Numbered from the stretch's first letter, positions 25,513-33,209 are shown. The stretch is 64,000 nucleotides of DNA from Candidatus Phaeomarinobacter ectocarpi (GCF_000689395.1 NZ_HG966617.1:473521-537520); one strand, 5' to 3'. Program-made: numbers and translations. The notes: a model not told the origin generated them from the sequence alone.

Positions 25513-25536
25513 GCTTCACACCCTGGCCTGTGAAGC
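25513..25536 (-). promoter_or_regulatory. Intercistronic hairpin
   Basis: An exact 8-bp inverted repeat, GCTTCACA and TGTGAAGC, encloses an 8-base loop between the imelysin stop and the dihaem gene start, 14 bases before the latter. No T-run follows, so it may be an RNA processing or translation-control element rather than a terminator. Confidence 0.5.
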
Positions 25537-25560
25537 TACTGTCCTGATGGGGTGTGAGAA

Positions 25561-26841
25561 TTATTCGAATACAGCGTCCGGGCTGTCGAGGCTGTCAGAC
25601 CCTTCAAAAGCAATCGGCTCGAGACCAAGCACGGTCACGGCAGCTTCAATGTCCTTTGTCTGGGATGTCAGGCCATCAATGGCAGCCTGCACAACGGCGT
25701 TGCCCTCATCATTCCCTTCACCGATCATCTGATCATAGGCGTCACCCCCCTCAGCGCGCGCTTTCATGGCAGCCATGGCACCCATTGTGGCGTCGAGGCT
25801 GGCCAGCAGCGCGGCATCAGCAGCCTTGTCCTTGGCTGCCACGAGAGCAGACACTGACGCGCCTTCAATCCGGGTACCGTCAATGCGCGTGTAGCTGCCT
25901 GTGTAGGCATTCAAGACACCTTGAGCATCGTAGTAGTGGCTGTTGTGCGTGTTGTCCGCAAAGCAGTCCTGCTCTTCTTCAGGATCATGAAGCAGCAGAC
26001 CAAGCTGCATCCGTTCACCGGCGAGCTCACCATAGGAGAGGCTGCCCATGCCTGTGAGAATGCGGGCTATGCCGCTGTCCACACCGTCGGACACAAGATC
26101 CGCGCGCGCCTCGCCCTCCGGGCTCCACTGGTCTGCCATCCATTCAAGGTCAGCAATCAGCAGGTTTGTGGATGTCGTGAGATATTCAGCACGACGGTCG
26201 CAATTGCCGTTGGTGCAGGCATCACCCGATGCATAGTCGGTCCAGGGACGCGCGCCGGCACCAGCCTGCGTGCCGTTCAGGTCCTGACCCCACAGCAGAA
26301 ACTCCACCGCATGGTACCCGGTGGCCACATTGGCTTCGATCCCGCCGACTTCATGCAGGGTGTCTGCAAGCAGGTCAGCATCAATGCTTGAGGCATCAAG
26401 CGTGGTGCCACCAATTGTCAGCTCTGGGTTGGCGATGACATTGGCCACATAGGCCGCATTGTCTTCAGAGCCGGTGCCATAGGACGCATCCACATAGTCG
26501 ATGAGACCTTCGTCCAGCGGCCAGGCATTCACCTTGCCTTCCCAATCATCAACGATCGGGTTGCCGAAGCGGTAAACCTCGGTCTGCATGTACGGCACAC
26601 GGGATGCCACCCATGCGTCGCGGGCGGCCGTCATCGTTTCTTCGGACGGATTGGTCACAAGGGCATCAACCGCCGTCTTGAGATCCTTTGCCAGAGTAAC
26701 GGAGTCCTCGTAGCCCGCCTGCGCAATGTCCGCGTAGGTCGCAAGGATGGCGTCTTTTGCCGGTGCTGCTGCCTGTGCCGTGAGGCTACTTGCGGCAAGT
26801 GCTGCAAAACCCGCAGCAAAATTCAGAAAAGTCGTTTTCAT
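25561..26841 (-). CDS. Imelysin family protein (M75-like, iron-associated)
   Basis: The 426-residue product has a signal peptide ending near AQAAAPA and the imelysin fold in two helical repeats. The GxHxxE signature is visible as GYHAVEFLLWGQD (about residues 167-179), with DWEGKVNAWPLDEG and a later GERMQLGLLLHDPEEEQDCF. Imelysins are periplasmic or outer-membrane-linked proteins tied to iron uptake; peptidase activity is doubtful. AGGAG lies nine bases before the ATG. It follows the outer membrane protein gene by 27 bases, so the three genes are one operon. Confidence 0.92.
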   Translation of the reverse strand: MKTTFLNFAAGFAALAASSLTAQAAAPAKDAILATYADIAQAGYEDSVTLAKDLKTAVDALVTNPSEETMTAARDAWVASRVPYMQTEVYRFGNPIVDDWEGKVNAWPLDEGLIDYVDASYGTGSEDNAAYVANVIANPELTIGGTTLDASSIDADLLADTLHEVGGIEANVATGYHAVEFLLWGQDLNGTQAGAGARPWTDYASGDACTNGNCDRRAEYLTTSTNLLIADLEWMADQWSPEGEARADLVSDGVDSGIARILTGMGSLSYGELAGERMQLGLLLHDPEEEQDCFADNTHNSHYYDAQGVLNAYTGSYTRIDGTRIEGASVSALVAAKDKAADAALLASLDATMGAMAAMKARAEGGDAYDQMIGEGNDEGNAVVQAAIDGLTSQTKDIEAAVTVLGLEPIAFEGSDSLDSPDAVFE

Positions 26842-26868
26842 GTGGAGTGCTCCTGAATGATCTGTGGT

Positions 26869-27978
26869 TTACGGGGCTGAGAACGGAATGGTGTAGGTCA
26901 GCAGAGCACCAAGCGTGTTGGCGTCGCTGCCGCCAGCTTCGAGGTGCTTGTAGCCCACGTCAAAGGTCAGACCGTTTTCAAATGCATAGCCACCGGACAC
27001 CTGAATCTGATTGTCATCAGAGTCGCCGCCGCCGGCTGGATCGATGGTGCGGATCGTGTCGCTGACCGCGAAGTTCCAGGGGCCGTGCGTTACACCAACA
27101 CCAAGGGTGAGGTAGTCACGGTCTTCCGCGATGGCGCCAGCGTCAGACTGATGCACATATTCGACAACAGGACCGACCGATGTGTTGTCACCGATGGCGA
27201 ACTCACCAAACAGGGCAACCGCAACACCAAATTCGTCTTCGGTATTGCCAACGCCACCTTCCTGGCTGACGGCGCCAATGTGGTAGCCGATACCCTCGCC
27301 GATGAAGGCCAGGTCACCATCAAGGGTGACAGAGAAGGACGACAGGTCTTCCGTGTTGCTCGGACCGCCAGAGGCTTTGGAGCTGCGCGGACGCTTGGTG
27401 ATGACGGATTCAGCAAGAAAGCTCGTATCAGCGAAAAACGTATTGGCGGTGAGCGTGTGTGACCCGGTCTGCTCGTTGCCAAGTGTCACGCTGCCGCCAA
27501 GGCCGACGCGTTCTGTCAGCTCATAGTCCTCGGCAAGGTCGGTGCCGTAGAGGCCCGGGGCAATGTCCCACGCGACGCCAAAGGTCGGGTTGAACTTGCC
27601 GGCAAAGATCGAAAAGTCGTCCGTTGCAAACTGCAGGAAAAGTGTCTCGACGAAGAGGCCTTCATCCTCAAAGAACCGGTCGTCGTTTGGATCAGGGTCC
27701 AGCACCGGCTCAAGCACGAGGCCTGCTTCGAGCGAGAACAGCTCCGTAAACCGGATGCTGATGGCAGGTTCGATGGTCGCGTAGGTGTCGTTCAGCTCTT
27801 CAGCATTGTTGTCCGCATCGAACGTGTAGTCGTTCTGAATTTCGATGGGGATCTCACCCTCGATACGCGGAAACAGCTCTTCTTCTGCCTGTGCAGGAGC
27901 AGAGACCATGCTGGCCGCGGCAAGAAGCGCGCCCAGAGCAGTCAGTCGATTAACGGCAATCCGATATTTGGCAATCAT
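26869..27978 (-). CDS. Outer membrane beta-barrel protein of the iron operon
   Basis: The ATG at 27978 gives 369 residues with a clear signal peptide (hydrophobic LTALGALLAAASMVSAPAQA). The mature part alternates polar and hydrophobic residues in strands with Asp/Gly/Asn turns and ends in a hydrophobic-aromatic residue pattern, as expected of a porin-like barrel. Segments such as FSIFAGKFNPTFGVAWDIAPG resemble putative porins. The upstream extension to 28116 is rejected because it runs through the regulatory boxes and lacks a leader. It is the first gene behind the Fur-like sites, so iron control is likely. Confidence 0.75.
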   Translation of the reverse strand: MIAKYRIAVNRLTALGALLAAASMVSAPAQAEEELFPRIEGEIPIEIQNDYTFDADNNAEELNDTYATIEPAISIRFTELFSLEAGLVLEPVLDPDPNDDRFFEDEGLFVETLFLQFATDDFSIFAGKFNPTFGVAWDIAPGLYGTDLAEDYELTERVGLGGSVTLGNEQTGSHTLTANTFFADTSFLAESVITKRPRSSKASGGPSNTEDLSSFSVTLDGDLAFIGEGIGYHIGAVSQEGGVGNTEDEFGVAVALFGEFAIGDNTSVGPVVEYVHQSDAGAIAEDRDYLTLGVGVTHGPWNFAVSDTIRTIDPAGGGDSDDNQIQVSGGYAFENGLTFDVGYKHLEAGGSDANTLGALLTYTIPFSAP

Positions 27979-28079
27979 TGTCTGATTGTCCCCCAAGTCA
28001 GCCAGCCCGGGGCGACGCCCCGGACACGTACATTCCGGCGGCCCAGCGCCCCCGGTACTGCGCCGGGTCTCACACAATT

Positions 28080-28114
28080 GAGAATGAATTGCAATAACAA
28101 TGCGAATGGTTATC
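28080..28114 (-). promoter_or_regulatory. Two overlapping Fur-like boxes
   Basis: Two 19-bp sites each match the Fur consensus GATAATGATAATCATTATC at 12 of 19 positions. One is read on the plus strand at 28080-28098; the other is read on the minus strand at 28096-28114 as GATAACCATTCGCATTGTT. They lie about 100 bases before the outer membrane protein start in an AT-rich island. Between them and that gene is a GC-only hairpin (28007-28023), CCGGGGC/GCCCCGG with a GAC loop. The rest of the 326-base gap (27979-28304) shows no gene. Confidence 0.6.
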
Positions 28115-28249
28115 AATTGCGACTAAATGAAGCATCCGGGGCAGGGGTGGCTAACTGCCCGAGAACAAAGGCCTATTGCGGGATCTTGTTTTGAGGGATA
28201 AAGTGCGTAGTTGATATCCGCATTTTTGGCCGGTGGCCAGCTGAACGAT

Positions 28250-28291
28250 CGGCAGTCCAAACTGTCGGCAAGTCCGGAAAAACGGACACTT
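28250..28291 (+). promoter_or_regulatory. Two tandem hairpins in the leader of the SOI-like gene
   Basis: The first hairpin pairs CGGCAGT (28250-28256) with ACTGTCG (28261-28267). The second pairs AAGTCCG (28270-28276) with CGGACACTT (28283-28291) around GAAAAA, with one bulged base. They lie directly before the GGGGGA ribosome-binding site of the gene starting at 28305. They may shape translation of that gene; this is inferred. Confidence 0.4.
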
Positions 28292-28304
28292 GGGGGAAAT
28301 GACT

Positions 28305-28787
28305 ATGACCAGCTATCAGCGCCTGTTGGTGCAACACGGATTGATCATCCTGTTCCTGGGCCTTGTGGGCGGCTTCATGCTTCTGTTTGCCGTGCTCGGT
28401 CAGATCTCCCTGTCACCGATACCGCTGGCCTTCGGCTACGTCATTCCCGGTGACCCGGCTCAGTGGCGCGCCGTCCATGTGGGCAACATCATGAATGGCC
28501 TGATGGCGATCATCTTCGCGTTGCTCATCCCACTGCTCACCCTGAGTGAAAAGGCCACACGCAACATCGCCATCGGTCTGGTGTGCACCATCTGGGGCAA
28601 TGCGCTGTTCTACATTTTTGGTATTCTGACGCCGAACAAGGGTCTGTCGCTTGGCGACAATCCCGTAGGCGAAGCCAACTGGGCGGCACCCATCGCTTTC
28701 ATGCCCGCCTTCATTGTAGCCTTTGTGCTGATGGTGATTGTGGTTGTCATGCTGCGGAACCTGCCTGCCGCTGATGACACCAAGTAG
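28305..28787 (+). CDS. Styrene-oxide isomerase (StyC)-like membrane protein
   Basis: The ATG at 28305 is eight bases after GGGGGA and gives 160 residues with four membrane helices. From memory of StyC, the haem-axial His and catalytic Asn and Tyr of styrene-oxide isomerase are at 58, 64 and 103. This protein has H58 and N64 in WRAVHVGNIMNG and Y103 in NALFYIF, at the same numbers, and shares SPN/TPNKGLSLG-type residues after them. The Asp at 95 is Thr here (TIWGN against DGWSN). The family converts aromatic epoxides to aldehydes. No styrene monooxygenase is nearby, so the natural substrate is uncertain. Confidence 0.8.
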   Translation: MTSYQRLLVQHGLIILFLGLVGGFMLLFAVLGQISLSPIPLAFGYVIPGDPAQWRAVHVGNIMNGLMAIIFALLIPLLTLSEKATRNIAIGLVCTIWGNALFYIFGILTPNKGLSLGDNPVGEANWAAPIAFMPAFIVAFVLMVIVVVMLRNLPAADDTK

Positions 28788-28835
28788 CCCAAACCCAGTA
28801 TTGCGTAAGGTTCAAATCCCCTCCGGAGAGACACA

Positions 28836-29783
28836 ATGTCTGCGCACGAAACGGAAACTCTGAGCGACGCCGAGCACGCTTCTTTTGAGCATCCCCCGTT
28901 TGAACATCCGATGGACAACATCATTGTCCGGCCGCTTGATTTCGAGGTGGAAAAGCTGGAGCCGTCACAGGTGGTCTGGAGCGAGACGTCCCCGGAATTC
29001 GCCATCTACCTGAACGCCTTCGGCGTCCATGTGCCGTATTTCGAGCGCTATCTGATCCGCTCCATGTCCACGGCCAAAAAGCATGTGACTGACGAGCGGT
29101 TGCGCGCGGACATGAGCGCCATCACCGGCCAGGAAGCCCATCACGCAAAGAACTTCCTCACCTTCAACAAGCTGCTGGCAGACCGGTATCCCCGGGTGTC
29201 CGAACTTGATGAGCGCGCGCGCAAATACTTCACGGAACACGCCAAGACAGATTCCCTGAAAAAGCTAGTCGGCTTCACCGCTGGCTACGAGACCTTCACG
29301 TTCCTGGCGGGCATGATCATCCTCGCCAACTACGAAAAGTGGATGCAGGACTCAGATCCCGCCATCAAGGCCCTGTGGGTCTGGCATCAGGTCGAAGAAG
29401 TAGAACACGGCGCGGTGGCCTTCGAGGTCTATAAGGAACTGTTTGGCGATCATGAGTGGTACCGCAAATACATGATTCTCACAGCCCTCACCCATATCGG
29501 CAAGGAGGCGCTGGCAGCCTACTTCCACATGGCCAGGGTCGAAGGCTATTTCAAAAACCCCGTGAGCGCTGTGAAGGCCACGTGGTTCGTGTTTGCCACT
29601 TTCGGGCAGATGGTCTGGCATTCCCTGCCAACCTTCTCCAGCCGCTATCATCCCCGCGTCCACCCGCTGGCCACAACCAAGCAGAACAAAATTGCAGTTG
29701 CATGGCGGCGCTATCTCAAGAAGGGTGGGGACGTCCTGACAATCGACCGGGCCAAGATGAAAGAGATCATCGGCTTTGGTTGA
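28836..29783 (+). CDS. Predicted metal-dependent hydrolase (PF10118)
   Basis: The 315-residue protein belongs to the PF10118 family, all-helical and ferritin-like in its motifs. Visible metal-binding candidates are GQEAHHAKNF, YETFTF and WHQVEEVEHGAVAFEVY, with pairs of Glu and His spaced as in di-iron proteins. The chemistry is unproven in the family. It follows the SOI-like gene by 48 bases on the same strand, and the PAP2 gene follows it by 63 bases, so the three may form one unit. Confidence 0.8.
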   Translation: MSAHETETLSDAEHASFEHPPFEHPMDNIIVRPLDFEVEKLEPSQVVWSETSPEFAIYLNAFGVHVPYFERYLIRSMSTAKKHVTDERLRADMSAITGQEAHHAKNFLTFNKLLADRYPRVSELDERARKYFTEHAKTDSLKKLVGFTAGYETFTFLAGMIILANYEKWMQDSDPAIKALWVWHQVEEVEHGAVAFEVYKELFGDHEWYRKYMILTALTHIGKEALAAYFHMARVEGYFKNPVSAVKATWFVFATFGQMVWHSLPTFSSRYHPRVHPLATTKQNKIAVAWRRYLKKGGDVLTIDRAKMKEIIGFG

Positions 29784-29846
29784 GGCGTGCACGCAAGCGC
29801 CGGGGCGGCAATAAAAGCAATAAGAGCGCCCGGGTCAACTGAATGA

Positions 29847-30794
29847 ATGTCCCCGCGCCAACCGGGGACCGACGTCTTGGAAAACATTCTCTATTCAATG
29901 GATTGGGTGCTGCCGCTGCGCAGCGACTGGGCAACGCCCATCGCGCAGGGGTTCACCTGGATGGGCTATGCGCCGTTCTTCTTGATGTTCCTGCCAATTG
30001 GATACTGGCTCTGGGACCGCGACATCTTCACTCGGCTGACGGCGCTTGTGGCCATCACGGCCGTGGTCAATGGCTGGTTCAAGGATTTCTGGCAGGACCC
30101 GCGCCCCGGCGCAGACATCCAGTTGGATGGACGCGTCACGGGGTCACCCGGGCGCCCGTCCGGCCACACACAGATTGCCGTGGCCATGTGGCTGTGGCTC
30201 GCCTACGAAATCCAGCGCCCCTGGGTTTGGGTCGTCTGCATCATCCTTGCCTTTGGTGTCAGCTTTTCCCGTCTCTATCTGGGCGTCCACGATATTGACG
30301 ACGTGCTCACCGGGGCCGCGCTTGGCATTGCCACCCTTGCGATCTTTTTCTGGCTGACCCGCCCGGACAATACGTTGACACAGGCGCTGAGGGACTCGGT
30401 CATCATCCAGCTCGTCCTGATCGCGATGCTTGTGCCGATCATTGCTGCCGTATGGCCTGCGGCCTCGCAGGCCGCTGGGGCAGCCGTGCATACAGGGTCA
30501 GCTGTGACACTGACGGTTGTTTTCCTGCTCGCCGGGTGGCTGGCCGGTGTTGCGCTGGACAAACGCCTCGCGCCTGATCGCGGCCCCCGGCCGGCCTGGT
30601 GGCAGATGATCGTCATGGCCGTGAGCGGCATTGTGGTGCTGTTTGCCCTGCGCGCCGGCATAGAAGCGACGGCCGGGGACCTTGGCATCGGTGACGCCAC
30701 AGCCGGAATTATCGGTGCGCTGATTCTTGGGTTCTACATGACCGCCCTTGCACCCATGGCGTTCAGGGCTGTCGGCCTGATGAAACAAGCCTAA
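29847..30794 (+). CDS. PAP2-family membrane phosphatase
   Basis: The 315-residue integral membrane protein carries the three-part phosphatidic acid phosphatase signature: KDFWQDPRP (Kx6RP), RPSGHTQ (PSGH) and SRLYLGVHDIDD (SRx5Hx3D). It likely removes phosphate from a lipid phosphate or undecaprenyl pyrophosphate at the outer face of the inner membrane. The C-terminal third adds four or five more hydrophobic helices beyond the catalytic core, a longer form than minimal PAP2 proteins. Confidence 0.9.
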   Translation: MSPRQPGTDVLENILYSMDWVLPLRSDWATPIAQGFTWMGYAPFFLMFLPIGYWLWDRDIFTRLTALVAITAVVNGWFKDFWQDPRPGADIQLDGRVTGSPGRPSGHTQIAVAMWLWLAYEIQRPWVWVVCIILAFGVSFSRLYLGVHDIDDVLTGAALGIATLAIFFWLTRPDNTLTQALRDSVIIQLVLIAMLVPIIAAVWPAASQAAGAAVHTGSAVTLTVVFLLAGWLAGVALDKRLAPDRGPRPAWWQMIVMAVSGIVVLFALRAGIEATAGDLGIGDATAGIIGALILGFYMTALAPMAFRAVGLMKQA

Positions 30795-30880
30795 CTGAAC
30801 TGTTTACCTAGTTACCGGTTGAAAATGCCCAAGTCATTGGCGTAGTTGGAGAATTCCCAAAAGATTGGTAAACTGAAAGT

Positions 30881-31591
30881 ATGTTTGCTGATTACTTGGA
30901 AAAGCTGGGCAATGCTGCGGATGAGAGCCAGGAGGTTCTCGTTTGGTCCAATGCCATGTCTGACCTCGGCTTTGACAAGCATATGTACGGAATCCGGGCT
31001 CAGGAAGCGGGCCGGGTCAATGAGCATCTGGTTGAAAGCACGTCTTTCTCCGATGACTGGCTCTCCGCCTACTACGGCGGGTTGCATAAGGTTGATCCCG
31101 TCGTAGCCCACTCCATTGTTCATCCCATGCCCTTCATCTGGTCGGACTGCCCGGTTGAGACGCCCGAACAGCGGGCCTTTATGGCCGATGCCGCCGATGC
31201 GGGTCTCAAACATGGCGTCAGCGCGCCATTGATTGTCGGCAGTGGCTACGAGGGTGCTGTGTCCGTCAGCGGAGACAGCAATGCGGATGTCCGTGACCAC
31301 ATGATGGCGATCTACTCCATGACCTGCGCGATGCATGTCTTGCGGGTCAAAAACTGGTCACGGGACACGCTCAAGGCCTTCAAGCTCACGGCACGTGAAC
31401 AGGAAGTCATGCGCTGGATTGCGGCCGGCAAGGATGACTGGACGATCGGCTCCATCCTCGGCATCAGCGAAAATGGTGTGCACTATCACAAGAAGAACAT
31501 TTTCCGGAAATTGCAGCTCAGCAGCCGCGTTGCTGTCGCTGCGGTGGCGCAGAAAACCGGGATTGCTGATGCCAACTACCGGTTCTGGTAG
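30881..31591 (+). CDS. luxR: LuxR-type quorum-sensing regulator
   Basis: The 236-residue protein has an N-terminal autoinducer-binding domain (about 20-160; WLSAYYGGLHKVDPVV and MPFIWSD carry the family's Trp/Tyr/Asp positions). A C-terminal GerE HTH follows (LTAREQEVMRWIAAGKDDWTIGSILGISENGVHYHKKNIFRKLQL, about 170-215). It should bind an acyl-homoserine lactone made by LuxI, the next gene 54 bases on. The leader has a 7-bp inverted repeat, GTTTACC (30802-30808) and GGTAAAC (30867-30873). Confidence 0.92.
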   Translation: MFADYLEKLGNAADESQEVLVWSNAMSDLGFDKHMYGIRAQEAGRVNEHLVESTSFSDDWLSAYYGGLHKVDPVVAHSIVHPMPFIWSDCPVETPEQRAFMADAADAGLKHGVSAPLIVGSGYEGAVSVSGDSNADVRDHMMAIYSMTCAMHVLRVKNWSRDTLKAFKLTAREQEVMRWIAAGKDDWTIGSILGISENGVHYHKKNIFRKLQLSSRVAVAAVAQKTGIADANYRFW

Positions 31592-31621
31592 GTCTCAAAT
31601 CTAAAGCTATTCGTCATGCTC

Positions 31622-31641
31622 ACGCTCCAATTTCGGAGTGT
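31622..31641 (+). promoter_or_regulatory. Lux-box-like palindrome overlapping the luxI ribosome-binding site
   Basis: A 20-bp imperfect palindrome (ACGCTCC, 6 bases, GGAGTGT; six of seven pairs) includes the GGAG (31635-31638) that serves luxI. It has the size of a lux box, though the CT-AG spacing is N10, not the usual N12. It could be a LuxR operator, or an RNA hairpin that hides the ribosome-binding site. Confidence 0.4.
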
Positions 31642-31645
31642 AATC

Positions 31646-32317
31646 ATGATTTACGAGTTCGCCTTAGCCCAACGCTGCGCCGCGCCCTTTCCCCACGAAG
31701 ACATTCACGCTTCCATGCATCGGCTGCGCCACGCGCTTTATCGCCAGGGCGCTGACTGGTCTGTGCCCGAGCATCTGGGCATGGAATATGACGAATTCGA
31801 TACCATGACCGCGCGCTATCTCGTCGGCATTGACGAGACCGGCACCGTTCGTGCGCAAAGCCGCATGATCACCTGCGATCAGCCCTACATGCTGGCCCAG
31901 CTCTGGCCGGAGCTGGCTCAGTCCGTGCCGCTGCCGCGCAGTGCCGCCGATGCTGAGGGCTCGCGCACCGGTGTGGACGTAACCCTGCCGGTTGAAGAGT
32001 ACCGCCGCTGGTTCTTCAAGCTTCTGATCGCAAATGTTGAATGGGCCGTGAGCAATGGCGTTGATCGCCTGAGCTTCGTCACCTACCAGCGCGTTGCCCA
32101 GAAATCGATGGAAGGCGCAGGCCTGTCGGTCACCTATTACGGCCCGACCATGTCCTTCCCCGATGGCCGGTTCATTGCCGGCTACTTCCCCGTAAGCACA
32201 CACCTTGCCCATGACCTTCGCCGCAGGAATGGCATTGAAGGTCAGGTCTTTGTGCCGTTGCCAAAAGCCACGCCGCTACCCGCTGTTGCGCAGGAGGATC
32301 GTCATGAGGTCGCATAA
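31646..32317 (+). CDS. luxI: LuxI-type acyl-homoserine lactone synthase
   Basis: The ATG at 31646 is seven bases after GGAG and gives 223 residues. LuxI-family features are RLRHALYRQGADW (Arg and Trp positions), the acidic EYDEFD, YLVGID...VRAQSRM with the conserved Arg, and GSRTGVDV in the position of the usual E-x-x-R segment, where Glu is replaced by Gly. It uses S-adenosylmethionine and an acyl carrier to make the signal sensed by LuxR. The acyl chain is not predictable. It overlaps the next small gene by 14 bases. Confidence 0.87.
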   Translation: MIYEFALAQRCAAPFPHEDIHASMHRLRHALYRQGADWSVPEHLGMEYDEFDTMTARYLVGIDETGTVRAQSRMITCDQPYMLAQLWPELAQSVPLPRSAADAEGSRTGVDVTLPVEEYRRWFFKLLIANVEWAVSNGVDRLSFVTYQRVAQKSMEGAGLSVTYYGPTMSFPDGRFIAGYFPVSTHLAHDLRRRNGIEGQVFVPLPKATPLPAVAQEDRHEVA

Positions 32318-32534
32318 TCCACAGTCCTTTGACTTTGAAGAGGACCCAGAAAACGTCTGGCCCAAAACAGCGGTAGAAGCCGCTGATCAGATGCGTGATG
32401 TGTTGGCGCTGTTTATCCGCATCTCCGAAGAGTTTGATATGTCGACCACCGCAGAGATGCTGCGGCATACGGTCGAGACAGCGCGCCAGGACGCAATGAG
32501 CAAATCAGGCGCGCCGCCGCATATTCACGGATGA
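32304..32534 (+). CDS. Small conserved-looking protein coupled to luxI
   Basis: The ATG at 32304 follows a strong AGGAGG within the end of luxI and gives a 76-residue acidic, helical protein (DFEEDPENVWPKTAVEAADQMRDVLALFIRISEEFDMSTTAEMLRHTVETARQ). No domain is recognised. The good ribosome-binding site and the 14-base overlap with luxI show that it is a real gene in the luxRI unit. A role in signal production or quenching is only a guess. Confidence 0.75.
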   Translation: MRSHNPQSFDFEEDPENVWPKTAVEAADQMRDVLALFIRISEEFDMSTTAEMLRHTVETARQDAMSKSGAPPHIHG

Positions 32535-32546
32535 GCGGCAGGGGCG

Positions 32547-32903
32547 TCAGGCTTTATGTGCCTGCGCCCTGTCGAGGGGAAATGGGATGATCTGAGCTTG
32601 GGAAAGCCCGGGTTCCCAGCGCTCGAAACTGGGAATGAGCTGGCGTCTGAGCGCTTCAGCGACGGCAAAGAGATTTGTCCTGGCCTCAAGTTTCAGGCGT
32701 GCGGACCGCATTTGTGCGGCAATCGTCCGGTCACTGACGCCTCTTATCCCCGCCAGATCCTTGTAGGACTCAAGGTTGCAGGTGCTTAGGAGTGCCATAT
32801 TCCAGACCTCGGCCGGGGTCAGCAGTGTCGGCGGGTGCGTATCAGTCCACATCTCAGCCTGTGCCAGAACCGATTTTGCCTCCAGTGTTTTGAAGCGAGT
32901 CAT
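32547..32903 (-). CDS. Solo LuxR-type HTH protein
   Basis: The C-terminal part of the frame has a GerE-like HTH: LLTPAEVWNMALLSTCNLESYKDLAGIRGVSDRTIAAQMRSARLKLEARTNL. No autoinducer-binding domain precedes it. The long upstream frame to 33188 translates the 17-bp repeats and is Cys-rich noise, so the true start is further in, at 32903 (118 residues) or 32966 (139 residues); neither has a strong ribosome-binding site. It is convergent with the luxRI unit (12 bases apart) and may be a second quorum or envelope regulator acting at the repeat array upstream. Confidence 0.7.
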   Translation of the reverse strand: MTRFKTLEAKSVLAQAEMWTDTHPPTLLTPAEVWNMALLSTCNLESYKDLAGIRGVSDRTIAAQMRSARLKLEARTNLFAVAEALRRQLIPSFERWEPGLSQAQIIPFPLDRAQAHKA

Positions 32904-33083
32904 TGCCGCGTGAATTTCCTGCCTTGGTGACACATGACGCCGCCAGGACCGGCGACAGATGCGCATGCACGTTGAACACACCGCACCATCTACTTTGAGA
33001 TAGTCCCAAAATTCGCAGAGGCTGAAAACTAGCAAGGTTAATAGGGGGGAGGCGGCACCCCCTATACTGGCTTTTCTCACATT

Positions 33084-33151
33084 TTGGCATGCGCCAGATA
33101 TTGGCATGCCCCATATATTGGCATGCCCCAGATATTGGCATGCGAAGTGAC
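33084..33151. repeat. Four-copy 17-bp direct repeat array with GGCATGCC palindromes
   Basis: The core TTGGCATGC begins at 33084, 33101, 33118 and 33135, an exact 17-bp period. The second and third units read TTGGCATGCCCCATATA and TTGGCATGCCCCAGATA; the first and fourth differ at the edges. Each unit holds GCATGC. The array sits between the solo LuxR-type gene (leftward) and the DsbA-like gene (rightward, 33210), and a perfect TGCCATGGCA palindrome lies nearby (33162-33171). Confidence 0.9.
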
Positions 33152-33209
33152 ATAATATGCCTGCCATGGCAAAGTGCGCTGGATTCACCTGCCCTGAGGG
33201 AGACGTCGC

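Noticed and set aside
28806-28830. GGTTCAAATCCCCTCCGG looks like a tRNA T-arm and acceptor end.
   Set aside because: The stem does not pair beyond two bases and no D-arm, anticodon arm or matching 5' strand exists upstream; it is the leader of the PF10118 gene.
30802-30873. GTTTACC...GGTAAAC inverted repeat before luxR as an operator.
   Set aside because: The 58-base spacing is too long for a usual dimer site and seven bases can match by chance; kept only as a note in the luxR entry.
32904-33188. Upstream extension of the solo LuxR-type gene to 33188.
   Set aside because: It translates the 17-bp repeat array into Cys-rich, repetitive residues without family likeness, and the real HTH protein begins further in.
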